NCBI GenBank assembly: GCA_039111635.1
Contig: JBCAQO010000011.1
Location: forward strand, 1,302,001-1,366,000
Source of the DNA: Heterobasidion occidentale
Lineage: Eukaryota > Basidiomycota > Agaricomycetes > Russulales > Bondarzewiaceae
Direction of reading: 5' to 3'
Length of the DNA stretch: 64,000 nucleotides
In this document: piece after piece, positions 1 through 10,715 of the stretch
Layout of the letters: every line of letters starts with the position of its first letter
Numbering within the stretch: position 1 is the stretch's first letter
Notes under the pieces: model-generated
What the model was told of the DNA's origin: nothing
Databases searched by the model: none
What the model saw: only the letters and a program-made list of their open reading frames with translations
Made by a program: the position numbers and the translations under genes

Positions 1-2717
1 GGTTGACACCCTTGTTTCCACACTCTGCAGCACTTGTATTTATTGACCGTATCCTCTCGTCGAACTGCATTAGGTTACTTGCAAAGCAGGCTTGACCACA
101 GCATGTATGATCGTGCGCATGCATCTCATCAATAAGAAATCGAGTGTCACGAAAATATCGTGCTTCTCGCACAAAGCAGTAGGGTGCGAGTTGACAAGCA
201 AAATCATATACAATGATTTTCGGAGCTTGTGGGAAATGAGTATATATGGCGGAGAACACGTCGTTCCGACCCTCCGCAGTAGGAATTGAATGAAAGCCAA
301 GACAAATAGAGTGTGTGCACCAAAGCACCAGTATTCCGCCAGTAAGGTTATTTCGTGAATAGGTCTTGTAGAACTTCTTGCAGTCACCCATCTCGTCGAC
401 ATCAAGATCATGTGGTTTATGGTCATACTGAAGTTTGCTATAGACTCTGCGTGTTCGGATTGGAGAAAGCCCGTAGCATGTTCCTGTCTCATTCCAGTTA
501 TCTTCTTGAAGTAAAACCGGGGGACTGGGGTCATGTTGTGCTAAGCGGTTATAGACCTCGGATGCCCGAGAGGCCAGCCATTTGGCAACATATAATACTT
601 GTAATGGCATCTGGGTTGTCTCCTCGACATGAGCATTTATAACGACACCAAAAGCCGGACAAAGTGATTGTAGCCAACTTGCAGCTATACCTGTTAAAGC
701 AAAGTTTTCGAGAGGTTCAATGGCCGCATATGGTACCAGCTGTAGAACAATATCTGGTGCAGCAATCTGACGAAGAAGACTTCGGTATGCCTTCTGAACT
801 CGAGCACTCAATGCTCTATTATGCGAGAGAATGATGAAGTTTGCAAGGTCTGAATACTTCGCACAAAGCTTGGCCCAGTCCGGATAATGGAGCTCGGTAC
901 CAGGTAGAGTAGTAGCAGTAGCATCGAGAAATTTATTGACACCTCCTCGAATATCAGCCTCGATGATGGCCGGCAATTGACGAGCCTTGTATGTAGAGAT
1001 TGAATCAATCACTTCACTCGACTGGTCAGTGTATGTCGGTGGTTTCACCACAGCGGTCAATTTTGAGCTATGTGTGCCAAGACTGACTCCATCTGCAATC
1101 ACGACGCTTGGATTTGGTCCACAGGTTGGACAAGCCATTCCGCTGTCTAGTTTTTGAAGCCGTACAAATGCAAACCAGGCCCGAACAAAGGTTTCATCAG
1201 AGCAAAATTTGTTTCCGAGAGAGTGCTCTTCGTAGCTATGCCGAACTGTTGCACAGAAAGCTGAGAATGGAGTCTCGGAGGTTGTGAAGGCACTAGTGAA
1301 TGCATTGAACAATTCATGTGTGAACAAGTGCAAGTTATTCCAGTTGAATATACCAATATTTCCTAAGTCTGGACCGACGAGGCGTCGCCAATGACAGCAG
1401 ACTGGGCATGGCAGCACATCAATGGTTGCTTCATATTGTTTGTAAAGCCGAAGACTGTAGCAGACTGCGAGATAAATCCTCCACTGGTCTGTGGTTCAAA
1501 GCCACAGCAGCACCGAGGCGCAACTCCTAGAACAAAATGCAAGCTATCGGTACTGAGACGAGGAGCGTAGAGTGAAGCTTCATGAGGCAACGAGCACCAG
1601 CGTGGCGGAGGGATAGATGTATGCGAAATGCACCCTTGTAGACCCAAGCCATCGTCTCGACCACCAGCTTTCATGAGCAACATATTTTCTTTATCGGAAG
1701 CTTCACTTCCGAGATGTTTATCGCGAGGCAGGGACTGGTCTGACCCAGATAACATTTTGGCCTCGATAGCAAACTCAATGGCATGCGGCTTATGCTTACA
1801 GTTGTCAGAATATCGGCAAGACTGACAGTGCCATCTGCCATCACGATGCATTGTGACGAGGACTCGCTTGCCCGACTCATAACGACCCAGAGACGAAGAG
1901 CATGAGAAGATGTACATGTCGTTGAAAGGCGTGCAATCAACCAACACAGCCAATGGGAGGGGAGAGGATGCAATGGAATGAAACATAACGAGCTCCCGCG
2001 AGAATGTGTTCACAACACGGTGATGGATGCAACTGTGATGCGCCTTCCATCGTGGACAGTTGCATGCTATGCCATACTGCGCAGGGCCTCGAGGCAAGCG
2101 GAGAAGATAGTATGAGCCAATCTGCAAATGCTCGTGGTTAGTAGCCAACATAGTAGCAAGCCACGAAGACACCACGTGCCTTCAGAGACTCGTCCTCACT
2201 ATCCCAATCTTGTAACACGAAAGCATATGTGTCGAGGCGAAAGATGCCCCCAACCTTAGTAAGTGCATGCCAGTAGGCAGCCACATCATCGGCTACGACA
2301 CTGTCGGCATCCACAGACATGGCATCGAATGCCACAACGTCTACACCGTAGCTCTCAGCAAGTAACAAATCATCATGTCCGAGGTCTGTGACCATAGGGT
2401 CAGAAGACGTCTGCGTCAGTACACGTGGAACGACATCAGCTTGTGTCGTTGTCAAGGCCAATAGCATCCGACCAGGACCGTCGTCAACCCTTGGTCGCTT
2501 TACGGGAGGAACAGGAGTACTGTCGGCACCATATTGGATAACACGACTGCTAGTGCGACGAGGTTGTGAGGCAGTTAGTTCTGGATGATCCGGTGCTGCA
2601 GGGTATCGAGTAAGACGACTCTGAGTAGGTTGGGGCACATCTACTTCTGATAGCTCCAATGTCCTGACTTTCACAGTGCTCGCCTTTCGCTGATGGTGCT
2701 TTGATTGAGAGGTCATC
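1..2717 (-). pseudogene. KDZ-superfamily transposase, left copy, partial and frameshifted
   Basis: Reads leftwards from an ATG at 2717. The N-terminal exon (2717 down to about 2200) encodes a Ser/Thr/Pro-rich leader with a basic KRPR motif. A probable intron of about 78 nt follows (GTGAGG donor, CTAAC branch, TTTGCAG acceptor) and restores the frame into a segment with a SWIM-like zinc finger (CxC...CxH, about 2030-2075) and a second Cys/His cluster. Near 1437 this copy has one A fewer than the right copy in the AAACAA(A)TATG run, so the frame closes at 1363 although matching sequence continues to base 1. In the N-terminal half this copy is cleaner than the right copy; downstream it is the damaged one. 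The lesion may be real or a consensus error. Confidence 0.8.
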
Positions 2718-2814
2718 GGAGTGGACTGGCAGCGTGGAAAAGCGAAAGGGAGGAGGGACAAGGAGCTGAATGCACAGCAATATATACTGGAGCAAAACGT
2801 TGTCAGGTCATGTA

Positions 2815-4168
2815 TCGATAACGGCTACAAGCGACACACCTGATCGTGGCACGCATAAAGCATTTCTGGCCCTATATGTGATACATGTCAAGCGCTCGTG
2901 TCATCTGCCTATATCATATCTAATCGCAACGGAAAGTGTTCGGATCGACCATGTGGATGAATGGGGATCAGTGGATATGATATCGCAAAGAGCAATATGA
3001 ACATACTGTCGCTGACATGCCTATGGTCGTACTACCGGATCAAGTCCCAGGGGAGAGTCGATGCTACAGTACAACGTATGGTGGAAATGCTGAGGCCATG
3101 GAAAAAGAGAGCACTGCCTACGCAGTGCAGGATGGAGAAGCGATTATAGAGAACGAGAGAGGAAGCCGCCCGAAAGGAGGTGCGCCTCGCGCGCACAGAG
3201 AAGGAGTACGGACAGCAAAGCCTTGAAGCTGCCAAAGGAGGAGAGTGATGACACGAGCTGGGCGCCCAACGCTTCCGTCAACGCTGACGGCGACGGCGGC
3301 GGCAGCGTCAAAGGCGACAACGACGACGAGAGGTTATGGTTGATGATGAAGAGATGAACTCCAAACTCCGACCGGCTTTCCGGGCTATATTACTAATAAC
3401 GTAACCCGTGTCAGACGCGGGTGGTTCAACCAGCGCGAGAGGGGGGTATTGTAACCTGCGTGCTTTCATCAGCGGTTATCCCGATAACGGCTGTAAGCGA
3501 CACACCTGATTTCGAGCGCGCGGAGATGCACGAAGCATAAGGTCTGCAAAACCTCATTGCAGTGTAATCGCGACGGAAAGTATTTGGATCGACCATGTGG
3601 ACCATAAAGATCAGTAAATGCAGGTTTACGCAGAGGGAGGACATAACTATATTTATGTTGTTCCTCCGGGCATGCTACAAGATCGGTTGATATCTCAGCA
3701 GTCGATGCTATGATGGCGCAATGGATGATAGGTGGCGCTTGGGCTGTACGATAGCCAATAGATGAGCAATGCATTATGCAGGCACCATATGTGGTGACGG
3801 TTGGATAGGCAATGATGGTATGATGCAAGGAGAGCAAGGACGACAGAAAGTAGGAGGGAAAGCGGTCAAAGTGAGATGAAAAGCGAAATCGGCGCGCAAC
3901 CAATGCCGGAGAATCGAGACGGCGAGAGTCCGCCCCCAAGGCGGTGACACGAGCCGTGGCGCCCGACGCTCCCGTCGACGCTGACGATGGCGGCGGTGGT
4001 CGCAAGAAGTGAAGGGAGGTGGTGGTTGAAGAGAAAGAGTGGATTAGAACTCCGACCGGCGAGCACTGGGATATATGACTAAACACATCGCCCGTGTTTT
4101 ACGGGGGCGGTTCAACCAGTGCGAGAGGGGGGTATTGTAACCCGTGTCTTTTCATCAGCGGTTATCCC
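2815..4168. repeat. Tandemly duplicated terminal block of the left element (two units of about 680 bp)
   Basis: Two diverged units lie in the same direction, about 2815-3480 and 3481-4168. Each opens with a GATAACGGCTRYAAGCGACA-like motif, carries a CGCGACGGAAAGT/CGCAACGGAAAGT and GGATCGACCATGTGGA block in its first half, then a Ser/Arg-coding-like GC-rich stretch around GACGGCGGCGG, and ends with GAGAGGGGGGTATTGTAAC followed by TTTCATCAGCGGTTATCCC. The outermost unit forms the element terminus. No gene is apparent; the mirrored 205-codon frame inside (3469-4086) has no recognisable domain. Confidence 0.85.
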
Positions 4169-4178
4169 CACAGAACTG
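4169..4178. other. Palindrome spacer CACAGAACTG containing a probable target-site duplication
   Basis: The left element ends GGTTATCCC at 4168 and the right begins GGGATAACC at 4179. The first eight spacer bases, CACAGAAC (4169-4176), are the exact reverse complement of GTTCTGTG (10566-10573), the eight bases outside the right element's other end. KDZ elements are known to make 8-bp target duplications, so this octamer is most simply one, but here the two copies are inverted relative to each other instead of direct. Confidence 0.75.
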
Positions 4179-5532
4179 GGGATAACCGCTGATGAAAAGA
4201 CACGGGTTACAATACCCCCCTCTCGCACTGGTTGAACCGCCCCCGTAAAACACGGGCGATGTGTTTAGTCATATATCCCAGTGCTCGCCGGTCGGAGTTC
4301 TAATCCACTCTTTCTCTTCAACCACCACCTCCCTTCACTTCTTGCGACCACCGCCGCCATCGTCAGCGTCGACGGGAGCGTCGGGCGCCACGGCTCGTGT
4401 CACCGCCTTGGGGGCGGACTCTCGCCGTCTCGATTCTCCGGCATTGGTTGCGCGCCGATTTCGCTTTTCATCTCACTTTGACCGCTTTCCCTCCTACTTT
4501 CTGTCGTCCTTGCTCTCCTTGCATCATACCATCATTGCCTATCCAACCGTCACCACATATGGTGCCTGCATAATGCATTGCTCATCTATTGGCTATCGTA
4601 CAGCCCAAGCGCCACCTATCATCCATTGCGCCATCATAGCATCGACTGCTGAGATATCAACCGATCTTGTAGCATGCCCGGAGGAACAACATAAATATAG
4701 TTATGTCCTCCCTCTGCGTAAACCTGCATTTACTGATCTTTATGGTCCACATGGTCGATCCAAATACTTTCCGTCGCGATTACACTGCAATGAGGTTTTG
4801 CAGACCTTATGCTTCGTGCATCTCCGCGCGCTCGAAATCAGGTGTGTCGCTTACAGCCGTTATCGGGATAACCGCTGATGAAAGCACGCAGGTTACAATA
4901 CCCCCCTCTCGCGCTGGTTGAACCACCCGCGTCTGACACGGGTTACGTTATTAGTAATATAGCCCGGAAAGCCGGTCGGAGTTTGGAGTTCATCTCTTCA
5001 TCATCAACCATAACCTCTCGTCGTCGTTGTCGCCTTTGACCGCTGCCGCCGCCGTCGCCGTCAGCGTTGACGGAAGCGTTGGGCGCCCAGCTCGTGTCAT
5101 CACTCTCCTCCTTTGGCAGCTTCAAGGCTTTGCTGTCCGTACTCCTTCTCTGTGCGCGCGAGGCGCACCTCCTTTCGGGCGGCTTCCTCTCTCGTTCTCT
5201 ATAATCGCTTCTCCATCCTGCACTGCGTAGGCAGTGCTCTCTTTTTCCATGGCCTCAGCATTTCCACCATACGTTGTACTGTAGCATCGACTCTCCCTGG
5301 GACTTGATCCGGTAGTACGACCATAGGCATGTCAGCGACAGTATGTTCATATTGCTCTTTGCGATATCATATCCACTGATCCCCATTCATCCACATGGTC
5401 GATCCGAACACTTTCCGTTGCGATTAGATATGATCTAGGCAGATGACACGAGCGCTTGACATGTATCACATATAGGGCCAGAAATGCTTTATGGCTGCCA
5501 CGATCAGTGTGTCGCTTGTAGCCGTTATCGAT
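4179..5532. repeat. Tandemly duplicated left terminal block of the right element
   Basis: Mirror of 2815-4168. The outer unit starts at 4179 and a second internal terminus-like sequence CGGGATAACCGCTGATGAAA begins near 4865, again followed by the ACAATACCCCCCTCTCGC block. The inner unit resembles the single right-end repeat more closely than the outer unit does, suggesting that the inner one is the original terminus and the outer one was added later. Confidence 0.8.
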
Positions 5533-5631
5533 ACATGACCTGACAACGTTTTGCTCCAGTATATATTGCTTGTGCATTCAGCTCCTTGTCCCTCCTCCCC
5601 TTTCGCTTTTCCACGCTGCCAGTCCACTCCG

Positions 5632-8468
5632 ATGACCTCTCAATCAAAGCACCATCAGCGAAAGGCGAGCACTGTGAAAGTCAGGACATTGGAGCTATCA
5701 GAAGTAGATGTGCCCCAACCTACTCAGAGTAGTCTTACTCGATACACTGCAGCACCGGATCATCCAGAACTAACTGCTCCACACCTCGTCGCACTAGCAG
5801 TCGTGTTATCCAATATGGTGCCGACAGTAATCCTGTTCCCTCCCGTAAAGCGACCCGGGTTGACGACGGTCCTGGTCGGATGCTATTGGCCTTGACAACG
5901 ACACAAGCTGATGTCGTTCCACGTGTACTGACGCAGACTTCTTCTGACCCTATGGTCACAGACCTCGGACCGATGATTTGTTTACTTGCCTTAGAGCTAT
6001 ACGGTGTAGACGTTGTGGCATTCGATGCCATGTCTGTGGATGCCGACAGTGTCGTGTAGCCGATGATGTGGCTGCCTACTGGCATGCACTTACTAAGGTT
6101 GGGGCATCTTTCGCCTCGACACATATGCTTTCCGTGTTACAAGATTGGGATAGTGAGGACTAGTCTCTGAAGGCACGTGGTGTCTTCGTTGCTTGCTACT
6201 ATGTTGGCTACTAACCACGGAGCATTTGCAGATTGGCTCATACTATCATCTTCTCCGCTTGCCTCGAGGCCCTGCGCAGTATGGCATAGCATGCAACTGT
6301 GGTCCACGATGGAAGGCGCATCACAGTTGCATCCATCACCGTGTTGTGAACACATTCTCGCGGGAGCTCGTTATGTTTCATTCCATTGCATCCTCTCCCC
6401 CCCATTGGCTGTGTTGGTTGATTGCACGCCTTTCAACGACATGTACATCTTCTCATGCCTCTCGCTTCTGGTCGTTATGAGTCGGGCAAGCGAGTCCTCG
6501 TCACAATGCATCGTGATGGCAGATGGCACTGTCAGTCTTGCCGATATTCTGACAACTGTAAGCATAAGCCGCATGCCATTGAGTTTGCTATCGAGGCCAA
6601 ATGTTATCTGGGTCAGACCAGTCCCTGCCTCGCGATAAACATCTCGGAAGTGAAGCTTCCGATAAAGAAAATATGTTGCTCATGAAAGCTGGTGGTCGAG
6701 ACGATGGCTTGGGTCTACAAGGGTGCATTTCGCATACATCTATCCTCCGCCACGCTGGTGCTCGTTGCCTCATGAAGCTTCACTCTACGCTCCTCGTCTC
6801 AGTACCGATAGCTTGCATTTTGTTCTAGGAGTTGCGCCTCGGTGCTGCTGTGGCTTTGAACCACAGACCAGTGGAGGATTTATCTCGCAGTCTGCTACAG
6901 TCTTCGGCTTTACAAACAAATATGAAGCAACCATTGATGTGCTGCCATGCCCAGTCTGCTGTCATTGGCGACGCCTCGTCGGTCCAGACTTAGGAAATAT
7001 TGGTATATTCAACTGGAATAACTTGCACTTGTTCACACATGAATTGTTCAATGCATTCACTAGTGCCTTCACAACCTCCGAGACTCCATTCTCAGCTTTC
7101 TGTGCAACAGTTCGGCATAGCTACGAAGAGCACTCTCTCGGAAACAAATTTTGCTCTGATGAAACCTTTGTTCGGGCCTGGTTTGCATTTGTACGGCTTC
7201 AAAAACTAGACAGCGGAATGGCTTGTCCAACCTGTGGACCAAATCCAAGCGTCGTGATTGCAGATGGAGTCAGTCTTGGCACACATAGCTCAAAATTGAC
7301 CGCTGTGGTGAAACCACCGACATACACTGACCAGTCGAGTGAAGTGATTGATTCAATCTCTACATACAAGGCTCGTCAATTGCCGGCCATCATCGAGGCT
7401 GATATTCGAGGAGGTGTCAATAAATTTCTCGATGCTACTGCTACTACTCTACCTGGTACCGAGCTCCATTATCCGGACTGGGCCAAGCTTTGTGCGAAGT
7501 ATTCAGACCTTGCAAACTTCATCATTCTCTCGCATAATAGAGCATTGAGTGCTCGAGTTCAGAAGGCATACCGAAGTCTTCTTCGTCAGATTGCTGCACC
7601 AGATATTGTTCTACAGCTGGTACCATATGCGGCCATTGAACCTCTCGAAAACTTTGCTTTAACAGGTATAGCTGCAAGTTGGCTACAATCACTTTGTCCG
7701 GCTTTTGGTGTCGTTATAAATGCTCATGTCGAGGAGACAACCCAGATGCCATTACAAGTATTATATGTTGCCAAATGGCTGGCCTCTCGGGCATCCGAGG
7801 TCTATAACCGCTTAGCACAACATGACCCCAGTCCCCCGGTTTTACTTCAAGAAGATAACTGGAATGAGACAGGAACATGCTACGGGCTTTCTCCAATCCG
7901 AACACGCAGAGTCTATAGCAAACTTCAGTATGACCATAAACCACATGATCTTGATGTCGACGAGATGGGTGACTGCAAGAAGTTCTACAAGACCTATTCA
8001 CGAAATAACCTTACTGGCGGAATACTGGTGCTTTGGTGCACACACTCTATTTGTCTTGGCTTTCATTCAATTCCTACTGCGGAGGGTCGGAACGACGTGT
8101 TCTCCGCCATATATACTCATTTCCCACAAGCTCCGAAAATCATTGTATATGATTTTGCTTGTCAACTCGCACCCTACTGCTTTGTGCGAGAAGCACGATA
8201 TTTTCGTGACACTCGATTTCTTATTGATGAGATGCATGCGCACGATCATACATGCTGTGGTCAAGCCTGCTTTGCAAGTAACCTAATGCAGTTCGACGAG
8301 AGGATACGGTCAATAAATACAAGTGCTGCAGAGTGTGGAAACAAGGGTGTCAACCGTATTCGAAAGACTGTGAGCTTTATGACTTACGAGCATGCAGTTG
8401 TGTTTACCAAGGCCTACATGGATGTATGGAATCGAGCTGTTATCAGACGGATTATGGACAAGATATGA
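5632..8468 (+). pseudogene. KDZ-superfamily transposase, right copy, intact C-terminal half
   Basis: The ATG at 5632 opens a Ser/Thr-rich N-terminus, but several small indels between 5632 and 6700 break the frame relative to the left copy. A 79-nt intron is likely at 6153-6231. From 6723 to the TGA at 8468 the frame is open for 581 codons. It contains CxxC zinc ligands (CPVCC; MACPTCGP) and a plausible DDE triad: Asp in VIADG (7263-7265), Asp in YDFACQ (8151-8153) and Glu in AAECGNKG (8331-8333). The spacing and the YDxACQ and HAHDHTCCGQ signatures match transposases with CxC cysteine clusters in the Kyakuja-Dileera-Zisupton group. The expected product is a nuclear cut-and-paste transposase; this copy looks unable to make the full protein unless the upstream differences are consensus errors. 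Confidence 0.85.
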
Positions 8469-8586
8469 CTATACTGATCTTGATTAATTATCATACTGAT
8501 AGTAGGTATAAGTACATTATGTGTTCATCACAAGCATCAAGCTAGGTACTGCAATTATGAATGATGGAAATATCAACGACTTATTA

Positions 8587-10023
8587 TTACAGCATAGTAG
8601 CCTGCACTGATACCATATTCTCTAGTTGTGCAGCCTGAGCATTAACTCGTGCTGCTTGAGCATTAACGTCGGCTTCATGAGCCTTTAACTTAGCTTCTCG
8701 TACTTCAATCTCTCGCCTCAACTCAAGTGCATTATTGACCTCCACATTTACCTGTCTCATCTGCTCCTGTGTTATCTGTTGCTCTCTCGCGAATGTACAA
8801 ATCATCGCATGCAGATCATTAACAAAATCATTCCGACCCAAATCATCGAGCACCTTGCGTAGATTCCCTGAAATGTAACTTTTCGAAGCCCCTTTTGGAT
8901 GCAGAACTGTTTCGGGCCTGTCACCTTAGATGTATAAGTAACAGCATGGTTATCTCGCACAAGGACTCACCGAGAAACATAAAGAAAAATATATGGCCTT
9001 GTTGTAAGGTCGAGTTTGTATGCCTAGAAGAATATCTCAGTAATTTCGAAAAAAACTCGCAAGATAGCTTACATAGTCTAGCAATACTTTCATTCGATCG
9101 GAATGAGCATCTGTTCGCCGTTTTGCATCGATAGCAAATGCTGGGAGTTCTGTCAAGGTTCAAATAATCAATTGCCGATATAAGCGCATGATGATTTCAC
9201 ATACTCCGTTTCTTGCTCGTCGAGTCATTAGCACACTTCCGCTTCGGTCCTCGTCCCAAAGGATTTGAGCTGTTGTTGACAGCAGGCTCTCTATTTGACG
9301 ACACATCAGTATCAGTAGCCTCAGGCCGCTGCCCTAAAAGGGTAGCATCCAGCAGAGAATCCGAGATGGATGATAGTGCCTGGGCATGATGAGATAAATT
9401 AGGCGAGGGTACTATAGACGGAACCGCGAGCCTAGGCCCTTCAATTGCAGCCACCTCAAATGGATAGTCCACAAGCATGTCCGATCCGAACTCAAGTTGA
9501 TCATCGGATGTTAACGCTGCAAAAGGATCTAACAGATAGAGTGCGTCATTGACCGTGGAAAAAGGCCCCCATCGAGACTTACCATTTGCAGGAACAGGAA
9601 GACTGTTGACGAGGGCATTCCAGAATTCCATGGGCATCAATCCACTCTCGCTGTCATCTCCTATCGACAATGAGGGGTATGCAGGTAAGGCCATGGTCTC
9701 ATCAAAATATGGGAAACTCGCAGTCGTTGAGAGAAACGGTGCTGGCACCACGGGAGCAGGCACAGCTGGTGTTAGCGATGAAGGAGAATTAGATGCTGGA
9801 TTGGTTGTTGCGTTCGATGAGGGCAGTGGCAAGTTTTCGATTGGCTGGACCGGTGATTCTGTCGACTCCGCATGCACAATCTGTTATACCTACATCAAGA
9901 TCAGTTACCAATGTAAGTCTGCAGGAAGACTTACCGATGCATGTTTTCGGAAGGGACATTTGTGCCCCCGAAGTGGGGCTGGTTGCCCATCAGTGCCAAT
10001 ACAACCACGCCGACAAGTGGGTG
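8587..10023 (-). CDS. Second transposon-borne gene: zinc-cluster, low-complexity and coiled-coil protein of unknown function
   Basis: Exons inferred on the minus strand: 10023-9935, 9880-9205, 9140-9073, 9023-8971, 8917-8587 (TAA at 8587). From 9880 down they sum to 1128 nt in frame (375 codons plus stop), with introns of 49-64 nt. The first visible exon encodes a possible zinc cluster (CRRGC ... GHKC ... KH). A Pro/Ser/Ala-rich region with acidic patches follows, then a basic stretch ending KRK...KKR (candidate nuclear signal), a conserved-looking block RTFAIDAKRRTDAHSD, and a C-terminal heptad-rich coiled coil of about 60 residues (EVREAKLKAHEADVNAQAA). The start codon is not found; an acceptor at CTTTAG just above 10023 suggests a further 5' exon in the terminal repeat. 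I do not recognise the family. Position suggests an accessory transposition or regulatory protein. Confidence 0.7.
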
Positions 10024-10234
10024 CTAAAGTTCATGGTGAGTCATAGAATGAAAGGGGGGTAAGTAACCCACCTTTGCGTGACATAAAGAAGTAAGAGAGC
10101 GCGTCGCACGAGAAGTGACCGGACAACAATGGCAGATGTACTGCCACACAGGAATAGCAAGTGGGATGGGGGATGACAGTAGCAATGCAAGAGAGAGCGA
10201 CGACAGCGACGATGCAACAGAATGCGGAAGGGAA

Positions 10235-10565
10235 AGTAGCAGAGAACGAGAGAAAGTCGAAAAGGGAGGCGAGCGCACAGGGAACGAGTACGGACAGTGA
10301 AGCCTTGAGGCTGCCCAAGGAGAGGAGTGATGATGTGAGCTAGGTGCCCAACGCTTCCGTCGACGCTGACGACGACGACGACGGCAGCGGTCGTAGGCGA
10401 CAACGACGACGAGAGGTTGCGGTTGATGATGAAGAGACAAACTCCAAACTCCGACTGGGTTTCCGGGCTATATTACTAATAACATAACCCGTGTCAGACG
10501 TGGGTGGTTCAACCAGCGCGAGAGGGGGGTATTGTAACCCGCGTGCTTTCATCAGCGGTTATCCC
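10235..10565. repeat. Right terminal inverted repeat of the complete element
   Basis: About 330 bp match, in inverted orientation, the left-end block near 4866-5205. Shared features include the GGGCTATATTACTAATAACR stretch, CCCGTGTCAGACG, GGTGGTTCAACCAGCGCGAG and the terminal TTTCATCAGCGGTTATCCC. Substitutions relative to the left block are scattered, so the repeat is old enough to have diverged or was not homogenised with the other ends. Confidence 0.8.
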
Positions 10566-10573
10566 GTTCTGTG
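10566..10573. other. Right flanking octamer GTTCTGTG (probable target-site duplication)
   Basis: Lies immediately outside the right terminus and is the reverse complement of 4169-4176. Host sequence follows (AAGCCCATTG...), leading into the promoter of the RING-finger gene. Confidence 0.7.
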
Positions 10574-10715
10574 AAGCCCATTGAAGAAGGTCGTCGAAAG
10601 AAACGGCCCGAGGCTGTCGGAGTATGATGGATGTTTCGTCGGAGCCACAATTATCGGCACTACGGCAGCATCCCCATAGCCGCCAACTCGCTCTCCGAAT
10701 TGTCGCTAAAATTCT

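Larger units (their letters stand above)
1..4168 (-). mobile_element. Left KDZ-type transposon copy, partial (cut by the window start)
   Basis: This is the mirror copy of the complete element at 4179-10565, oriented with its transposase gene reading towards the window start. Its inner end reads ...GGTTATCCC at 4160-4168. The copy contains the 5' half of the transposase gene (ATG at 2717, minus strand) and a duplicated terminal block (about 2815-4168). The far terminus, and any copy of the second element gene, lie outside the window. Assignment to the KDZ group rests on the transposase motifs seen best in the right copy. Confidence 0.85.
1..8355. repeat. Giant inverted repeat (palindrome), two arms of about 4.17 kb in view
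   Basis: Position 1 pairs with 8355 and the arms converge on the 10-nt spacer 4169-4178. Reading frames in one arm reappear in mirror image in the other: 70-534 with 7822-8286, 1147-1356 with 7000-7209, 3469-4086 with 4261-4878. The sum of paired coordinates is 8347 near the centre and 8356 at the outer end, so the right arm carries a net 9 extra bases, mostly between about 5400 and 6960. The left arm continues upstream of the window; if the symmetry holds it should extend about 2.2 kb further. Confidence 0.97.
4179..10565 (+). mobile_element. Complete KDZ-superfamily DNA transposon, about 6.4 kb
   Basis: Both ends are visible. The left terminus begins GGGATAACCGCTGATGAAAG at 4179 and the right terminus ends with the inverted counterpart CATCAGCGGTTATCCC at 10565, within long terminal inverted repeats of roughly 330 bp. 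Inside, a transposase gene reads right (5632-8468) and a second, spliced gene reads left (8587-10023), the two being convergent. The left end carries two tandem copies of the terminal block; the right end carries one, most like the inner copy. The element sits about 150 bp upstream of the start codon of the RING-finger gene at 10716. No direct 8-bp target duplication flanks this copy; the flank is inverted (see the spacer feature). Confidence 0.85.

Noticed and set aside
3469..4086. 205-codon frame, mirrored at 4261-4878
   Set aside because: Lies wholly in terminal repeat sequence, has no domain, and its mirror image simply reflects the palindrome.
1..10573. Possibility that the palindrome is a retrotransposon with LTRs
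   Set aside because: The repeats are inverted, not direct; no reverse transcriptase, integrase or primer-binding site is seen, and the protein has KDZ motifs.
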